Below are positions 49,466 through 61,860 of a stretch of 64,000 bases of DNA, piece by piece; position 1 is the first letter of the stretch; each line of letters starts with the position of its first letter. Location: assembly GCA_022316685.1 (NCBI GenBank), contig JAKJHU010000075.1, positions 2,666,501 to 2,730,500 on the forward strand, given 5' to 3'. The DNA comes from Progne subis subis (lineage: Eukaryota; Chordata; Aves; Passeriformes; Hirundinidae). The notes under the pieces were generated by a model that was not told where the DNA came from, did not search any database, and saw only the letters and a program-made list of their open reading frames with translations. Made by a program: the position numbers and the translations under genes.

Positions 49466-50992
49466 TTCAGGTTTCACAGAGACGGTTGCTGCAGCTGGGC
49501 TATGTTTAAAGTGTTTGCACAGCTTTACCTATATCATCTGTCAGACACTGTTACATGTAGATGTAAAATGTTTACAAAACTATCCCTGCATAATGCTCTT
49601 TTCATGACCAGATGTGTGCACCAGATAAGGAGCTTGGAAGCAATTTCATGACTGCCTCTTAGCAGCTATCAAAATGTTTATTTTAATGTAACTCTTTGAG
49701 TATTGCCAAGCATTAGTACCTAAGAGTGGGCCAATCAACCAGATATGAATTATTCTTTTTCAGAAACCAGCCTAAATGATGTAACATATTTTCTCTCAGT
49801 GAGTTCTAAAGACAGAGGACACCACAAAAAACGAGTGACTTAGATGTACATTACAATTTTAAATTCTTTAAATTCTAGAGGTGTTAGAGGTCTAGTCAGT
49901 TGTTCAGGTCTCAACTAAATGAATAGAATTAATGAATGAATAGATTGTTCAAAGTCTTTAAACTCTGTAGCTTTTCAATGACTTACTGAAATCAACTAAC
50001 AGAAACTCTCTGTTTCCTATTAAGTTTGTGTTAATAAGAAAAATAGTGGCTAGTGATTTCATTAGCAGTTTTATGGGATACATACTTGAAGCAGAGCTCC
50101 TATCTCAGAATAGAACTCATCTCAATTCTGTCTACCTGAAAGACAGATTTTCAGGTTGCTTCTCCCAATAATTTTCCCTTTAGACCCCATTAGTAGATGA
50201 TTCCAACAGCCTATAGTGTACATATATCTGAATTGTTCAGACCATGTTATGTTTTGTTATCCATAGCACTTACATTTTAATCTTTTATTACATTGTTCCA
50301 CATGTTATCCATGCATCTCTCCAAGGAAAAGTCTGTACTATTTGAACATGTATCAAACTTTTCCAGATCTATTCTTTTGCAGAGACTCTCTGTTGCCTTT
50401 CTGCTCAATGATTGGTCTCAGGTCTGAGGGCTATACACTTGGAGTGTGTGTAAACCCTTGAAACTTAATGGCCATTTTGTTACAATGGGATTTCTTTATT
50501 CCAGCCTGATGGAATGCATTTTAATATTGTATTGGTGCGTTAATAATAATTGCTGCAATAAGTACAGTAAGTATGCTTAAAATGATAGTTATACTTCTAG
50601 AGTATCCTCACTTTTTTGCAGTCTGGCAAATATAATTTAATGTGCTAGTGGGTAGTAATTTTAACCCATAATGAACTTTGTCTTTGCATGCTCTCTATAT
50701 ATAGGGGAAGATAAAACAATAAATATATATATATAAATATTGCTCCCAATAACTACTATTTAGATCACTTGGTGAGCTTTTGGGTTCATGAGAAATTAGA
50801 CTGAAAATAAGCAGTTTTTCTTTTCATATGTGCTCTTTTTGTTAACATTCTTTCTACCCCAAGTGTGCCCATTTGACCTGGAGGTTTTATTTTCTTAAAA
50901 ACACCTTTGATCCTCAGCTGTTCAGCTTCCTCAAATGGAATCTGAAGCAGTTGGCCAGAGAGAAATCTGGACCAAAAATTTAATCTATCAGT

Positions 50993-50994
<2 letters not shown>
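49466..50994. other. non-coding, nothing recognised
   Basis: Unique AT-rich DNA; no open frame or repeat worth naming. Confidence 0.6.

Positions 50995-51046
<52 letters not shown>
50995..51046 (+). repeat. (GT)20(AT)6 microsatellite
   Basis: Twenty uninterrupted GT units (50995-51034) run into six AT units (51035-51046). A further (CTAT)/(GTCT) tract lies at about 51077-51110. The pure GT run suggests a polymorphic marker. Alternating purine-pyrimidine DNA of this length can adopt Z-DNA. Confidence 0.95.
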
Positions 51047-51110
51047 GTAAAAAATCTCATAAATATGTATATATTTCTATCTATTTGTCTGTCTGTCTAT
51101 CCATCTAACT

Positions 51111-52715
51111 AAATTAATTTATCTCCAAATAATATACATACGTGTTTGGAGACATATATATGTCCACCAAAGAAAGGCTTTTGTTACTTAAGATAGATAT
51201 TTGGTTTTCATTTCTGTGTGTCCATTCATTCTGAAACAAACATAACAAAATTGTCTAAAATCTATTATTTTGCCAGCAGTGTCAGTTTACAGTAGCTGAT
51301 ACTTGAGGAAAGTAAATGCCTCATTATTGCATAATGTGTTGACTAGACTCCTGTTAGCATATTATGAACAATATGAATTGCTTTCTCATACAGATTTGGA
51401 TAATCCAATGTGGAAAGTGAATTTGTATATGTCATAAAAAAACACGTAAGCAAATGGCTATTTTTTGCCTAGCATGTAAGTTTTGTAAACTGGGTTGAAT
51501 ACGCTTACCACCCTAGGCTTTGCACTAGAACTGTGTGGACATCTTCATGGAAGAGATGGGTCTGTCTGGTCAAAAGAACTCAGAAAGAACAGAGGGTGTG
51601 GAAGTTTTCCATGGTTTATTGCTTTTTTATTGTATAAATTGATATGCTGGGGCCAAAAAGAAAGGACAGTTATTTACATTTTGTCTCTGTGTCTGCTCTG
51701 CAAGGGTGTCCTGGGTAATACCTGTGCCCATTGTTGTTTTAGAAGAGGCTCAGTTCTGAACAGTCATGCCAGTTTCTCCTAGAGCCACAGGAGTCCCTGT
51801 TCTGAGTTCTCTCAAACCATTTGGACCACATGTATAACTAAGATGAGAATGTATGTCTGTGGTTTATGATAGTGATGAATTATGGTTTGGGAATAATTTT
51901 TGATATTAATTAAAGATAAATCTGATGTGTATATGCTTCTACTTAACATGGTGTGGTTAGGTCCCAGTCCTGTTAGAAGGGAAACCCAGAAGAGAAAGCA
52001 AACTGGATTTTGAATGAGCTTATGGTTTTTTGAATGAGTTTATCCTTTCTCAAATATAATGTGATACTCCATTTAACAAACATTAAGACAAAATCTAACA
52101 TAGTGCATCATACTCATCTTTAAATATATTTATATCCATATTTAACTAATTGCATTTTTATAATGTTGTCTGGGAGTCACCACATGGACACCTCCTTGAA
52201 GAGGATATTTTTCTCTCTACCAAAACACTAAGTTGCAGATTGGATTGTATATCTTCTTTGTCTTTTGATTAGTCTATTGAAAATTCATATTAGCATAATT
52301 TTATTTATAATTTTTGGTGCTTTCATTATAGTCCTGTCATAGGGTTTTTCATTATCTTTAGCTCAATTTATATGTGATGGTAAACTTGCTCTTTTACTTT
52401 TGTTGATGATTATTCTGGAAAGAACACTTTATTCATTCTGCAATTTTCATAGTTTCATTCTAGTTGAAATCCTTAAACCATTATTTTCAATGCACTTTAC
52501 AGTTTAATGTAAATTTGTAACAAACGTTACTTGAATTTTTTTAAATGCATCCTTTTCAAATTATGGACGCATTACTTAGTCCATTATGTCCATGAGTATA
52601 TAAAGCAACATGTAAAAGTAGTTTGTTAGGAAAAGACTCAGATATTTCCAGACTGGGAAAAAAGCCAACCCTCAATACAATCTCTTCTGCATTATTACTA
52701 TATAAAACAAAAATG
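51111..52715. other. non-coding, no gene recognised
   Basis: AT-rich DNA. The part at 51500-51790 is richer in G+C and contains TTTATT motifs, but no LTR ends were found. No supported feature. Confidence 0.55.
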
Positions 52716-52872
52716 AAAAACAAGAAAACAAAACAAACAACAACAACAACAAAAAAGAAACAACAAAAATCCAAACAAAAACAACAGCAGCAACAAAAAA
52801 GCCGAAAAACAAATGACAAAAAAAGAGAAACAAACAACAACAACAAAAAAACCCAACAACAAAACCCCCCAA
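52716..52872 (+). repeat. (CAA)n-rich strand-asymmetric tract
   Basis: About 155 bases almost free of T on the plus strand, built from CAA, CAAA and CAG units with A runs. The long Lys/Gln/Asn-rich plus frame and Val/Phe/Cys-rich minus frames across it are artefacts. It lies about 260 bases left of the LTR at 53136, with a short G+C-rich patch (52985-53098) between. Confidence 0.9.
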
Positions 52873-53135
52873 ACCCAAGAAGAAATATATTGAGATTTAA
52901 CCACTTATATTATCAAGATTTACCAGAAAACTTTAAATCCAAGAAGTAAGATAGGGGTCTTTGCACATTTATTTAATTTGCCAGAACACCTCAGGGCTGA
53001 TGCGACCCTCCATGGAGGGTATCCGGGCAGGCCCTGTCAGCCAGGACTCTTGCCAGCCCAGCCAGGAGCAGGGCTGCCAGGGGCTGGAATGTTCCGCGTG
53101 TTGCATCATCTTGATTCTTTTTTCTGAAGCTTTCC

Positions 53136-53841
53136 TGTGGCTGTGTCCTCCCACGCCTAACAGGTACTGGCCCCTGGCTGGCTCAGATCTGCACAGCAGC
53201 CAAAGCGTTTCGGTCGGGGTTGCAAGCCGGCAACCTCTTCCTGTGGGTCTCAGCTCCCCACCGGCGGCTGGCCTTGATTGTGTCGTGACTGCGGCGGCAG
53301 ACAAAAGGTCGACTCTCTACTAGGCAGGTTTAATGATGGCTTATTAAAAGTCCGAGTGACAGGAGCTCCACCACTCTTCAAACTGCCCGGAGAGAGCCCC
53401 TTTGAATTTCCCTCCCCGAACTTATAAACAGGGGAGGATTCAGGGGTGGTAACAACAGGTCAGCAAATCAGGGAATTCAGGGGGATAACAGGGGGTGTCC
53501 ACTTCTAAACCTTGGACCACTCACAAGGGAAGAAAAGGGGATTTCCCTGGCACCAGCCTATCACTCGACGCCTCTCCTGGGACTTTCCCAAGCCCAGGGA
53601 GGGGTCCCGAAGTGACAGACAGGATGACCCAGAGCTGGGGGGAGAGGGGGGGAGAGGGGGGGACAGGGACAGGTTGGGGGGGTGGGATGATTGACTTAAA
53701 ACAACTTGCTATACAGCAAACTTATAGCGGAGGAACCATTACAGAACTGTGGGCACAGTGGAATGAACCATAACATAAAACTTGTTATAAAACTTACAAA
53801 ATTACTTAAGAACTTGATAAAACAATTCTTGCACCACCACA
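53136..53841 (-). mobile_element. solo ERV LTR, minus orientation, related to the 46910 LTR
   Basis: The 706-bp element begins TGTGGCTGTG and ends CACCACCACA on the plus strand; the ends form a 9-of-10 inverted repeat. The flanks are CTTTCC (53130-53135) and TTTTCC (53842-53847), a 6-bp target duplication with one mismatch. Minus orientation is shown by a TATA box (TTTATAA, minus, 53422-53428) and an ATTAAA-type poly(A) signal (53329-53334) about 90 bases on. It shares CCTATCACTCGA (53557-53568), GAATGAACCATAA (53761-53773) and overall order with the LTR at 46910, but differs widely elsewhere. An alternative left end at TGTTGCATC (53099) resembles the sister LTR's terminus but lacks a duplication. 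No retroviral genes adjoin. Confidence 0.78.
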
Positions 53842-53847
53842 TTTTCC

Positions 53848-55509
53848 TTCTCTTTCTTCTAAATCAGTGAATGAAAAAAATCAGTGGCAATATCAGTAGA
53901 AATAGGACTTCATTAATAAGAGTATATTTGAACATGCTTTGGATCTGTTACTGTATGAATGAACATTAAGGTAAATTTCATGTATCTGTTGTTAAATAAG
54001 AATGGCATTTTCTGTGCATTGCTGATTCTGACACAGGACCTTAACTGAGATGCTGGTCAGCCATCATTATTTGCAGTTTCTGCAAGAAAAATATACAGGA
54101 ATGTCTAGACATGGTGTTTTCTGTGTTTTTAGGTTTTTCTTACCCCATAACAGAAAAACTTCCATTTTTGTTACTACATTAAAATATACATAGTAGGTAC
54201 ATTTATCAAAACTGTTAACCAAGAATCATCTTTGACAGATTGTACTAAGGAAAGATTTGACATGAGAAGGAAGCCCTGAACTGAAAGAACAGCTATAAAT
54301 TAAATGACCTGAAGACTCGTGGTCAGAGAGTGAATGTCAGGCCACTTTGACAGAGATCCATGGAGAGCTCTGTGTAATGTTTTGCAGGACCCTAGAAAAC
54401 AGATGTCTCTATGTTCCAGTGAGGAGGAGGGATCTCTGTTCAAATGACTCATTAGAATGGAGGATAGAATAAATGGATCACATCATAAAATGGTCAGAAG
54501 TTGTAGGAACAGCATTAAATAGCAGGGCTACAGAAACTGTGACAAATAGCAGGTTTTAAGACAAAGTAATATTTTTTCTCTTACTTTTCCTTTTTCGCGC
54601 ATCAAACTAAGAATCTGACTGCTGTGCATGTGATTGAAACCAAAGCCACTAGGTATGTTTTAAAGGGATTAATAAGAACCAAAGAAAAACGACTAGCTTT
54701 TAGAATAACACTGTTCTGATTCTTAATTTGAAGATGTCTTTTTTTATAGCATGATGCCCCTGACATTGACATTTAAGTCACATCATATTTGTCTGTAGCT
54801 GTAATTTCTAGAGAATTAAAGTCCAGTGATTCTAGCATTTGCACAATAATTATGAGGCTCCTATTTAGCTTATAGTATCTTTTGTATTATTATTCCCATT
54901 AATACCAGCAGGAAAAAAGCTATTGAAGTGTTTAGAATATGTAAATGTCAAAATGCTAAATGGCTAAAGAACATTGACTGACAATCTTTCCTGCAATCTA
55001 TTAGAATTTAGGCCCTTTTTTAAAAACAAGCAAACAAATCAGCCTAATATAGGTTTATTTTTTTTTGCTACAGTGTAGTGTAATTTGAAAAGTCTTACCG
55101 AACTCAATTGCTTATACATATGATTTTGTGCATTTAAAGACATAGTATTTAAAGGGCATGTAATATAAATACATATCTAATCTGTCTAATCCTCTTCATA
55201 TAAAGGCATATAGTTCTTCAAACTCATATGATAACAATCTAACAATTGGTCTAGAATGTTGAACTCTTTATGCATTCAGAATGAAGTATCCAGTCAAGTA
55301 TAAAGTGAAAAATAGATTGGTTTTCTTTTGTTTGTTCCTGTCAAACAAATTTTACAAGGTTAATTGTCAAGTAGCTGCTCAATAGTTGCTTGAAAATAGA
55401 AGGCACAACCAAGAAAGAAAATAATGCACATTGCATCGAAGCTATATCATGACGGTAGGTTTCATTTGACCAGGTAAAAGTGTAGTTTACCTCATGTTTC
55501 AGCTTATTT
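53848..55509. other. non-coding, nothing recognised
   Basis: AT-rich unique sequence between the LTR and the next CR1 piece. No feature supported. Confidence 0.6.
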
Positions 55510-55815
55510 TCTAGAATGTCTCCACAGTCAGTAAAAAAGGATCAAATAATATGTTTAGATGCACACAAGTCTATGAGGCTAGATTTGATTAACCCAAGTA
55601 TACTGAGGGAGCTGGTGAAAGTTCTCACAGGGCTGCTTTCCATCCTTTACCATCAACCCTGGCAAACTGGTAAGGTTCCAGTTGACTGGAGGTTAGTAAA
55701 TGTGATGCCCACCTACAAGAATGGCCAGAAGGAGGATTCAGGGGACAACAGGTCTCTCAGATCTTTCTTTTTAGAAGTCATTCTGCTTGAGCTGTTCAAA
55801 GATCACAAGATTTGA
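55510..55815 (+). mobile_element. internal CR1 ORF2 fragment (reverse-transcriptase N-terminal part)
   Basis: The plus frame at 55516-55815 (99 codons) reads through CR1-like reverse transcriptase: DAHKSMRLDLINPSILRELV (the CR1 'HKSMGPDGIHPRVLREL' region with Gly-Pro-Asp lost), then LLSILYHQPWQTGKVP and DWRLVNVMPTYKNGQKED, which fit fingers-domain motifs of CR1 RT. The following 'YRPVSL' box is degraded. Neither the catalytic FADD box nor a 3' tail is present, so this is a stranded internal piece, unlike the usual 3'-anchored CR1 copies. It keeps an open frame only by chance and cannot encode an enzyme. Confidence 0.9.
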
Positions 55816-58800
55816 GCAAGATCCAGGGAGGCAACTCAGATGCTTGAACAGAAAATATCTAAAAGTTACTCACCTGGCCCTAGCAAAGTTTCCAATGGAA
55901 AATTAGTAGTCTAAGGCCTAATCACCACAGATGAAGAGAGAATTTTTCCTCAGCTATACAGTTTCTAAAAAGTTAGATCACGAGTATGGAGCCATTACTA
56001 TTGGTAGGGAACATTAAACCCAAATGTGTGTTTGTTGTTCTGGCCATCCATGAGGCACCAGAAGAAAGAAAAGATCTCTAAAGGACAAAATAAATGCAAC
56101 TCCACTCTTTCATGGCTAGACATTGAGCTAAACAAGAAGATTTGTGTTTTTAGTTCTGTGTTGCCAAGTTTGGCTTTGTTTATATTTTGTGACTGGAATG
56201 AAAAAGTGGAAAAATCTGTGTCAGTTTAGGACAGAGAGTTCCTACAAGAGAAGTAACCTGCCACTGCCAATCATGTTGGCACTGTGCTCCTGTCTAATGG
56301 TTTACCAGACTGACTTCTAGCTCCTTCCAGATATTTTGTATGCAGGTAATAAAAACATTCTCCTGGGAAATGAGCCACATATATTTCAAAATCCTTAGGC
56401 TCTTTGCAGTCCAGGATCCAGAAGTGCTTTTTTTTTTTTTTTTTTAATGCTTTCCTGCCCTCCACCAAAATCTTTTGTACTCTCACATGCTTTGCAGTAT
56501 AAGCAGAAATTCAGTAATGTTTTTCGATGTTTCTTTTAGAACTTAAAATAATCTGTGACCTGGTTTATATTGTGGCCTCATAAGCATTTGTATTAAGGAT
56601 GATGAATATAGCATTAATGTGAGAATGAACACTAAAATAGGCAGAGGGAAATGGGCTTCTTTAGCTAACTCAGCTACCAGAGAGAACAGATTGTGTAACT
56701 GCACTCCTTGTTAGGGAAAATGAAGATTTAGTAAGCTAAGGATTTGAAATATTTGGCTAATAATTGAATTGATTAACTGTCTAAAATAATCAGCTGCTGA
56801 TAGATATATAGAAGGATTAATTTACAAGAGATATAGTGCCTATAATGTTAGAATTCCCCACCAGATGTGGGTTTTGATGCTATGGGATCTATTTTGACAG
56901 GACTAACACATTGTTTATGGTCAATCAAATTAATACAACGTGTAAATAGGAAATATTTTGTTGGGTTTGATTACCCATTTGTATAATAAGGGCTATTATC
57001 AGAACTTTACTCACGTGTTTATTGCTTTACAATGCAAAGCTCTGAAACGAGTAGACCATGCAAACTCCTTGAAGTGAATTATGCTCAAGGTTAAACAACC
57101 TTGTTAAAATTTATGAAATATCCACATGTGAGTTGCTCTAAAAGGGTTATATATATAATCAAAGTAAATGCACTCTGGCTGTTTTCACTGATTTTGACAG
57201 ATGTTCTTATATGTACTCATATGATAAGAGCTACATACAAAAGAATGAACAAAATAAAACCCACACTTAGTAGCTGCTTGCAAGTGAGCAGCAAACTTCA
57301 GGGACTCATGGAACCCCAGAAAAACCCATTTTATAAAATTGATGACAAGATTGGAGGTTTCTCAAAGCAACTTACTGACTTGCACAATAAATATGAAGCA
57401 GTAAAACATGCCAGGATCCCACTGCACTTTACAGGTAGTGCAGTTGCTACATCTTGATAGCAGAGTACTTTATCAAAGTAACCTGTGCACTGACTATGAT
57501 ATATGGTCCTGTGTGCTTTATCTACATGAACTTACTTTTATTTTGGGAACATTTCTATTAAACTTTAAAACTACTAATTTGGCAGGAAATCTGTTGCTGA
57601 TTAGACTGATTCAGAGAGCCGTACAGTGCTTCTTATTTAATGTGGTAATTCACATATATATTCTGCCTATGCATAAAAGGCAGTCCTGGGATTTAATCTA
57701 TTTCTTCCTTTTGTCCCTATTACTAGTGCACTAAGGAGGAAGTGTCCTTACATTTACTCCAAATTCACATCTGTTTCTCCAGTTGGATGAACCTCCAAGG
57801 TTTAAATGTGATGGTGCAGCTGCTGCCCTTTTGCACATTCTGTCTTCTTTTTTGGGAACTGAGAATTAATTTTCTCCTTTTACAGAACAAAGATACAAAT
57901 ACTTTTCTTTGGGGGATAGTTTTCATCAGGCTCTTCTCACACTCAGCTTGATATAAGGGCAATTCTCAGAACACTTTTCCATTCCTGGAAAGTGGAAGGT
58001 TCTGTCACTGCTCTCTTGTTTAACTTCCAAAAGAGAGAAGGCGCCAAATAAGTTTAAAGCCAGAGATATCCTTTCCCATAATTGTGGGTAAGCAAATAGT
58101 TTTGGAAGGTGACAGAACAGAAAATAGTTTGCACACTCTCCTGGACACAGAAAACTGTATATTTATGATACACAAATGAACCCAAAGTTCATTTTGCAGA
58201 CCATAGTGTATTAAAATACTTCTGCAAGCTTTCATCTGTGACACAAAAAATGTGTTTATATATGCCATTTATTGTCTCAAGCTATCGTGTATATGTGTCT
58301 GATTATTTAGCTTTCTTCACTTTCAAATACATGGTGACTAGTGCATGTGGGAGGCTTGGGGAGGCATTTTTCCTTGTGAGACACTGGCAAACCAAAAACA
58401 TGAGGGAAAGTTAATTACAGTAATTCTTTCACTGAAATGTTTTAAAACAACAAAATAAATAAATGATGATTTCATGTTCTTTCAGCTTACTGATTATACA
58501 CAGTAATAACTTCCTCTGAAAATTTATTCTGCACTTCAGTGCAGTTTGAAGGTGAATTTTTTTAATGCCCTTAATACTGTTTTCTAACATTCCTTTGTGT
58601 TTTAGTGTGTATGCTGGGATACTGTTGGAATTAAGAATGGATGATTTCAGTACCCTGAATAAACTAATGAAGATTAGTATAAGTAGTTCCATGAGGCATG
58701 AAATAGTGAGATTTTGGAGAGAAGATGACAAATCAAGATTAAATTTTGCCTCCACAGAAGAATGAGGGTGTAGTCAAATTATCTAACAAGGGCTGTAGAA

Positions 58801-59974
58801 TCCTTTTTTTAAGGGAAATAGAAAAATCTTTTTCATTACATTCCTGTGATTTGTTCTAGTCCTGCTGACACAGGCTATTAAAAACCTTGTTTATGTTTTA
58901 GAGACTTTTTAAAGAGCATTTTGGAGCTTTATAGTGTTTGTAGAATGTTCTTTATAGTTAAAATTACATGCTGAGATGGCAGGCTGCTGAGCTAATATAT
59001 TGTTACACTGATTAAATTGATTAAAAGCTTCATTTTTGACAGGCAAATTGTAGAGGCTTAGATTTCTTTATTGCACATTTCAGTAATTCAGCTCATGTCT
59101 TGTCCTATCTAATAATCACTTCTCTGCCTGCCTGTTTAGGAATCATCTCAACAGCGAGTACATTTTCAAACAGCATATTAGCTTCACATCTGAATTACAT
59201 GAGTCACAGTGCATTGGCATTACAAAAGCCTTATTCGAGGTAATGGCTTGTTCAGTGAAACACTTGAAATTTATTCCTCTTTTTTTTTTTTTTTTTTCTT
59301 GGTATACTGTGAACAAAGAAAGGGACCCTTGATTTTTAGATTAAAAAATAAGAGATTGCTCTTACCATAGCTGTGGATTGACAGTAGAGGTCATAGTGCA
59401 GAAACATTTTATGTCCTACTCAGAACAACATATGCTTACTTAAAAATGTGTGAGAGAGTAAGAGCAAAAAAACCTTACAAGAGATTACTGAAGATATAAC
59501 AGGCAGATAAAGGATTCAGAATCTTAAATCAGGTGCAGAGGAGATGTTTTGCAATAAATATGGAAATAGGGTGAGGGTACTTCTTTGGAACTGAAGTGAC
59601 ATATTCTAGCAGGAATACTCTAAGGTGTCATTATTAATAAGCCAAATGATGTGGATGTCTACTAATCACTTTGAAATCACTGGATAATATTAGAACCATC
59701 CCTAAGGAGATTTGTTTGTTTGTTTGTTTTTTTATTATAAAAGGAGATGACACTCCTGGATCACACAGCTTGCAAACATTAAAAATAAATAAATAAATAA
59801 ATAAAACAAAATAAAATAAAATAAAATAAAATTACTATCCCAGATTATTTTGGTTCACTGCGGGAATCCATGCATCTCTTCTTTACCTATCCATTACTCA
59901 TCAGACCTCAAAGGCTTAAGAAAATTGCTGTTAGATATTTATCAGTTTTGAGACAGAACACTATGGAAGATTCC
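55816..59974. other. non-coding, possible conserved element
   Basis: No recognised gene. Open frames at 57101-57457 (118 codons) and 57408-57734 (108 codons) have no domain I know. The stretch 58880-59280 looks like conserved non-coding DNA. A poly(T) run lies at about 56429-56446 and another at about 59280-59298. Confidence 0.5.
59781..59832 (+). repeat. (AAAT)n and (AAAAT)n microsatellite
   Basis: About five AAAT units followed by five AAAAT units. It resembles a decayed A-rich tail, but no retroposon body is seen before it. A small (GTTT)n tract lies 70 bases upstream (59707-59731). Confidence 0.9.
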
Positions 59975-60212
59975 AGGGTTCCATTCAGACTACATATTAG
60001 AAATAGGTTTTTTTATAAGGAAGAAATATTTTTACCATGAAGGCTGCGGAACACTGTAGGTGCTTTGTCCCTGGAAGCATTCAAGGTCAGCCTGGATGTC
60101 GCTCTGAGCAATGTTACCTTGTTGAAGGTGTTCTCACTCATTACAGGGGGATTGGACTAAATGACTTTTAAGATCCCTCCCAGCTCAAACTATTTTGTGA
60201 GTTTATGGTTAT
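59975..60212 (+). mobile_element. CR1 LINE 3' end, plus orientation
   Basis: A recognisable order of CR1 3' blocks: the 'tattagaaataggttttttta' derivative, 'tccctggaagcattcaaggtcagcctggatg' (in pieces), 'gagcaatgttacctt', 'acagggggattggactaaatgactttta', 'gatccctcccagctcaaac', ending with a decayed tail near 60212. About 240 bp, 5'-truncated. Confidence 0.92.
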
Positions 60213-60944
60213 TTCCAGTGAGAAACTGAATTACAGTAGTAGAAGCACTATGAATGTTAATTTATATTGTGATTATTTTTCCCATTCTGAAAGATGCAGT
60301 CAGTTTTCTGACTCTTAACTGAAGATCCTAAAGGACAACAAGCTCAATTTCTTTACCTTATAGCTACCTCTGAGAACTTTTGATGGATTTTCCTATCTTC
60401 ATCAATCTTCTACATTTAGGGCAGAAGTCCAGCCCTGAGAATGTATTCTAGGTCTTGCATTGCTTGTGAATGCTAAGAAAATGGAGAAAGATCTATAAAA
60501 ATGGTTTCTGAGGCTGATGAATAATTGGTAAAAGATATGAATTCCCATTAAAGTTCACGAGTACTTTCTCATCTGAAGCTATGTGGTACACTCTTCTGGA
60601 TAAGTAGGGATAGAGATTTCTTCAGAAAACCTGGCCAGAGCAATGAAAAAATCTGGAAGGCACATTTAATCACTGAAGGATCTTTTCATTCATTTCAACA
60701 AAGTTTTCTTTGCTTAGTTCTTCACAAAAATACAGTTTGCATTTATAGAAGACTTGTAAAGTAAAAAAGCCAGAGCATCTGAACAAATTAAACAAAGAAA
60801 CACCTTCAACCATAAAAAACTGAGATAAATTGGAATGTTTTCAGTTTAATGTAGTCTATCTAAAGAAATGTTGCAAATATTACTTACATAATCAGTTCAT
60901 TCCAAATGCAATGGAATATATTTACTGCAGTCTTAATACTTTCA
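60213..60944. other. non-coding, nothing recognised
   Basis: AT-rich DNA between two CR1 copies of opposite orientation. Confidence 0.6.
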
Positions 60945-61860
60945 GAGAATCACAGAAACATGGAATCACATAGTCATCAAGGTAGGAAGATACCTTCAAG
61001 ATCATCTAGTTCAACCATTAACCCAGCATCACCATAATCATCCCTAAACCATATCCCAAAGTGCCACATCCAGATGCCTCTTGAACACTTCCAGAGATGG
61101 TCACTCCAACACCTCCCTGGGCAAATTATTCCAATGCCTAACCACTCTTCCACTGAAAACTCTTTTTCTAATATCCAATCTGAACCTTCTATGGCACAAC
61201 TTAAGGCCATTTCCTCTTGTTCTTTCCCTTGAGACAGCAGAAGAGACCAACCCCCGTGTCACTACAACCTCCTTTCAGGTAACTGTAGAGAGCAATGAGG
61301 TCTCCGTCTCCCCTCCTCTTCTCCAGACCAAATTACCCAGTTCCCTCGGTTGACCCTCAGGGGACTTTCTAGACCCTTCACCAGCTTCATTGCCCTTCTC
61401 TGAACAAGCTCCAGCACCTCTATGTACTTTTTGAAGTGAGGCTCTCAGAAATGGACACAACTCTCAAGGTGTGGCTTCACCAATGCTGAATACAGTGAGC
61501 CAATCACTTCCTTGGTCCTGCTGGCTACAGTATTCTTGATACAGGCCAAGATGCCATTGGGCTTCTTAGCCACCTGGGCACATGGTGGCTCATATCCTGC
61601 TAGCTTTTAAACACTACCCCCAAGTCCCTTTCAGCTGAACAGCTCTCAAGCTACTGTTCTCCAAGCCTGAAATGTTGCATGGGGCTGTTATAACTCAGAA
61701 GAGCCTGTTACTTTGCTTTGTTGATCCTTATCCTATGTACTCTTACGTATGATACCCTGATCCAGCCTGTTCAGATCCTTCTGCCAGATCCTTCCTGCCC
61801 CTCCAGCAGATCAACACTTCCACCTAACTTGGTGTCATCTGCAGACTTACTGAGGATGTA
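60945..61860 (-). mobile_element. CR1 LINE, 3' half of a copy split by an insertion, minus orientation
   Basis: Starts with the tail (AGAATCACAGAAACATGGAAT) and is a well-preserved minus-strand CR1: 'gatcatctagttcaacc', 'cacctccctgggcaaattattccaatgcc', 'ttcctcttgttctttccc', 'caaggtgtggcttcacca' and 'ggtgtcatctgcagacttactgagg'. It stops abruptly at 61860 and the next CR1 bases resume at 63297 without loss. This is therefore one CR1 copy of about 1.33 kb interrupted by the 61861-63287 insertion. Confidence 0.95.

Noticed and set aside
52623..52949. 108-codon Lys/Gln/Asn-rich plus frame and Cys/Val/Phe-rich minus frames
   Set aside because: Direct translation of the CAA-rich low-complexity tract.
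46910..53841. The two related LTRs as 5' and 3' LTRs of one provirus
   Set aside because: Each has its own target duplication, the LTRs are strongly diverged, and the 5.6 kb between them holds CR1 copies and microsatellites instead of viral genes.
57101..57734. Two consecutive open frames of 118 and 108 codons
   Set aside because: No domain recognised, different frames, hydrophobic and AT-driven composition. Not supportable as exons without transcript data.
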